The position numbers and the translations under genes were made by a program. From JAGVPT01 sp964642725 (GTDB taxonomy: Bacteria; Bacteroidota; Ignavibacteria; UBA10030; UBA8401): DNA of 64,000 bases. The stretch spans positions 3,171 to 67,170 of the forward strand of contig CAZXQG010000016.1 of the NCBI GenBank assembly GCA_964642725.1, given 5' to 3'. Below are positions 62,929-64,000 of this stretch, piece by piece; the stretch's first letter is position 1, and each line of letters starts with the position of its first letter. The notes beneath the pieces are model-generated. The model saw only the letters and a program-made list of their open reading frames with translations, was not told where the DNA came from and made no database searches.

Positions 62929-63315
62929 GTTTTTCTTTGCTCCCTGATCGATCCATTTTTTGAAAATCTCGATCTCTTCGTCCGTCAATTTTTTCTTTGT
63001 CATCAACGGCATCTGTTCGCCGAACGGAGGAGCCGGTCTTAGCTTCTGAACAAGAATGCTCTCGTCTCCTCTTTTTGGAATGACCGGTTTGCCGTGTTTT
63101 CCCCCTTTCATAATATCGGGAAGCGTTTCCATAAACAGTTCGCTCGGGTTTTCACTGTCCGAAGCATGACATGGCATGCAGCGTTTTTTGATGATCGGGA
63201 ATACATCGTTCGAGAATGATACAGGCTTCTTCTTTTCCTTAACACTATCCTGGGCAATGAGCACAGAAACGCTGCCGATGAAAATCGCAAGGAAGAGTGA
63301 TACAGACAACTTCAT
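62926..63315 (-). CDS. Planctomycete-type cytochrome c domain protein, exported
   Basis: A 129-residue exported protein with a signal peptide (LFLAIFIGSVSVLIAQ) and a single heme-binding motif Cys46-x2-Cys49-His50 (RCMPCHAS). The FSNDVFPIIKKRC approach and the MPLMTKKKLTDEEIEIFKKWIDQGA end, with the axial Met, match planctomycete-type cytochrome c (PSCyt1-like). It should transfer electrons in the periplasm. TAGGAGA lies 8 bases before the ATG. The stop overlaps the repeat end at 62911-62928. It is 31 bases after the lipoprotein gene and probably cotranscribed. Confidence 0.88.
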   Translation of the reverse strand: MKLSVSLFLAIFIGSVSVLIAQDSVKEKKKPVSFSNDVFPIIKKRCMPCHASDSENPSELFMETLPDIMKGGKHGKPVIPKRGDESILVQKLRPAPPFGEQMPLMTKKKLTDEEIEIFKKWIDQGAKKN

Positions 63316-63346
63316 TCTGAAAATCTCCTAATGATTATTTTGTACG

Positions 63347-64000
63347 TTAATTATTCAGCGCACCTTGTTTAATCCACGTGCCAATTGTCACGATCATCGA
63401 ATCAGGAAGGCCCGTTGTAAAGTATTGCCCTTTTTGTGGCATACGAAGGTTATATAGGTTGTTTGTGCCTCGAATCATTTTCATGAGTCCGCTGTTTGTT
63501 GAGTCAAAAGGTATTACAACATTTTGATGGTATGAGAATCCTCCATTGCGCAGCCCTACATATGTTGACGGGTCAAAATTTGCAATAGGAGAGTTCCCGC
63601 TGTGGCAGCCTGAGACTGCGCAATTGGCCACCAAAATTGGGAGGACTCTTGCATTGAACGAAACGGTGGTATCTACTGCTGCTGATGTCTTAAACTGGAA
63701 CCCGTTACTTGTTTTTCCGTTGACGGAAACAGAGACACTCCCTGTTACTGCACCGGAAGGGACCTTTACCACGATTGAAGTATTTCTCCAAGGTGGAACT
63801 ATCGTGGCCTGGATCCCCGGAGCGAAGAGGACGCTGCTTGAGCTCTGTGTGTTCCCAAAATTGCTCCCGTTGACCGTCACGGTATCACCGACCGCCGCTG
63901 AGTCGGGTTGAATGCCGATAATTGTTGGAACGACAGGAGCCGGGGGGACATCGCTTCCCATGTCGGTGCAGCCATCAACGCCGGCAAGAAAAATTACGAC
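63347..64000 (-). CDS. IPT/TIG-domain lipoprotein with cytochrome-c-like domain (partial, cut by window edge)
   Basis: At least 217 residues, open at the window edge. Reading upstream of the first ATG at 63961 without a stop gives FLAGVDGCTDMGSD, a lipobox-like end of a signal peptide, so the real start lies beyond 64000. An IPT/TIG domain follows (IIGIQPDSAAVGDTVTVNGSNFGNT, about 85 residues). The second half resembles planctomycete-type cytochrome c but has a Cys-x4-Cys-His motif (NCAVSGCHSG). LRMPQKGQYFTTGLPDSMIVTIGTWIKQGA matches the axial-Met region. Probably an envelope electron-transfer partner of the downstream cytochrome. Confidence 0.8.
   Translation of the reverse strand, partial: VVIFLAGVDGCTDMGSDVPPAPVVPTIIGIQPDSAAVGDTVTVNGSNFGNTQSSSSVLFAPGIQATIVPPWRNTSIVVKVPSGAVTGSVSVSVNGKTSNGFQFKTSAAVDTTVSFNARVLPILVANCAVSGCHSGNSPIANFDPSTYVGLRNGGFSYHQNVVIPFDSTNSGLMKMIRGTNNLYNLRMPQKGQYFTTGLPDSMIVTIGTWIKQGALNN

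Overview
The window looks like a chromosomal segment from a bacterium of the Ignavibacteria/Chlorobi side of the Bacteroidota superphylum. The main evidence is four intact secreted proteins (plus one decayed remnant) that end in the Por/type IX secretion C-terminal sorting domain with the hallmark 'QNYPNPFNP' motif and a terminal Lys-rich strand. The mix of lipoproteins, GH92/GH20/GH36 glycosidases, CHRD, FG-GAP and YCF48-like secreted proteins, and planctomycete-type cytochrome c fits the same group. Base composition is near balanced. There is one tRNA (Arg, UCG). No rRNA, CRISPR array, transposase or phage gene is visible. The lineage call is inference.

Layout. 1-4.3 kb: a TrpB2-type tryptophan synthase beta chain, then convergent ATP-grasp and SpoU/TrmH-like methyltransferase genes and tRNA-Arg. 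4.4-12.6 kb: a dense signalling cluster made of a Pro/Ala-rich TPR protein with a pseudo-receiver, a single-domain response regulator, a large HAMP-GAF hybrid kinase with two receivers, two receiver-kinase fusions and a Cys-containing unknown. No DNA-binding output is encoded. 12.7-14.9 kb: an APC-type amino-acid permease and a small membrane protein. 15-17.3 kb: a GH92 mannosidase. 17.5-21.1 kb: a MacA-like adaptor and two MacB/FtsX-like permeases without an ATPase. 21.6-25.3 kb: a 14-repeat FG-GAP double propeller. 25.4-26.7 kb: a ZAS-motif mini-protein and a divergent pair of HTH regulators sharing an operator-like palindrome. 27-34 kb: a GH20 hexosaminidase, then a coupled pair of amidohydrolases, the second with a repeat inserted in its signal peptide. 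34-42.5 kb: small housekeeping-like genes, a GH36-like alpha-galactosidase, a lipoprotein serpin, a beta-helix T9SS cargo and a DUF3795 protein. 42.8-44.6 kb: an S41 peptidase broken at three places and a decayed T9SS tail. 44.7-53.5 kb: a YCF48-like T9SS cargo (minus strand), a DUF5060/DUF4038 apiosidase-like hydrolase, a C45-like Ntn hydrolase with TPRs, and membrane/lipoprotein genes. 54.3-60.4 kb: a coupled radical SAM/SPASM - membrane protein - unknown - Fe-S GMC oxidoreductase - PDZ/GAF/SpoIIE phosphatase run. 60.9-64 kb: a four-CHRD T9SS cargo, and a minus-strand cytochrome/lipoprotein pair cut by the window edge.

How the genes work together. The window is dominated by envelope and secreted functions: glycan hydrolysis, T9SS surface proteins, protease control and export. 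It also holds a phosphorelay with many receiver domains and a candidate redox-modification operon. The intergenic spaces carry several families of short palindromic repeats. Some supply stop codons, and one contributes part of a signal peptide.
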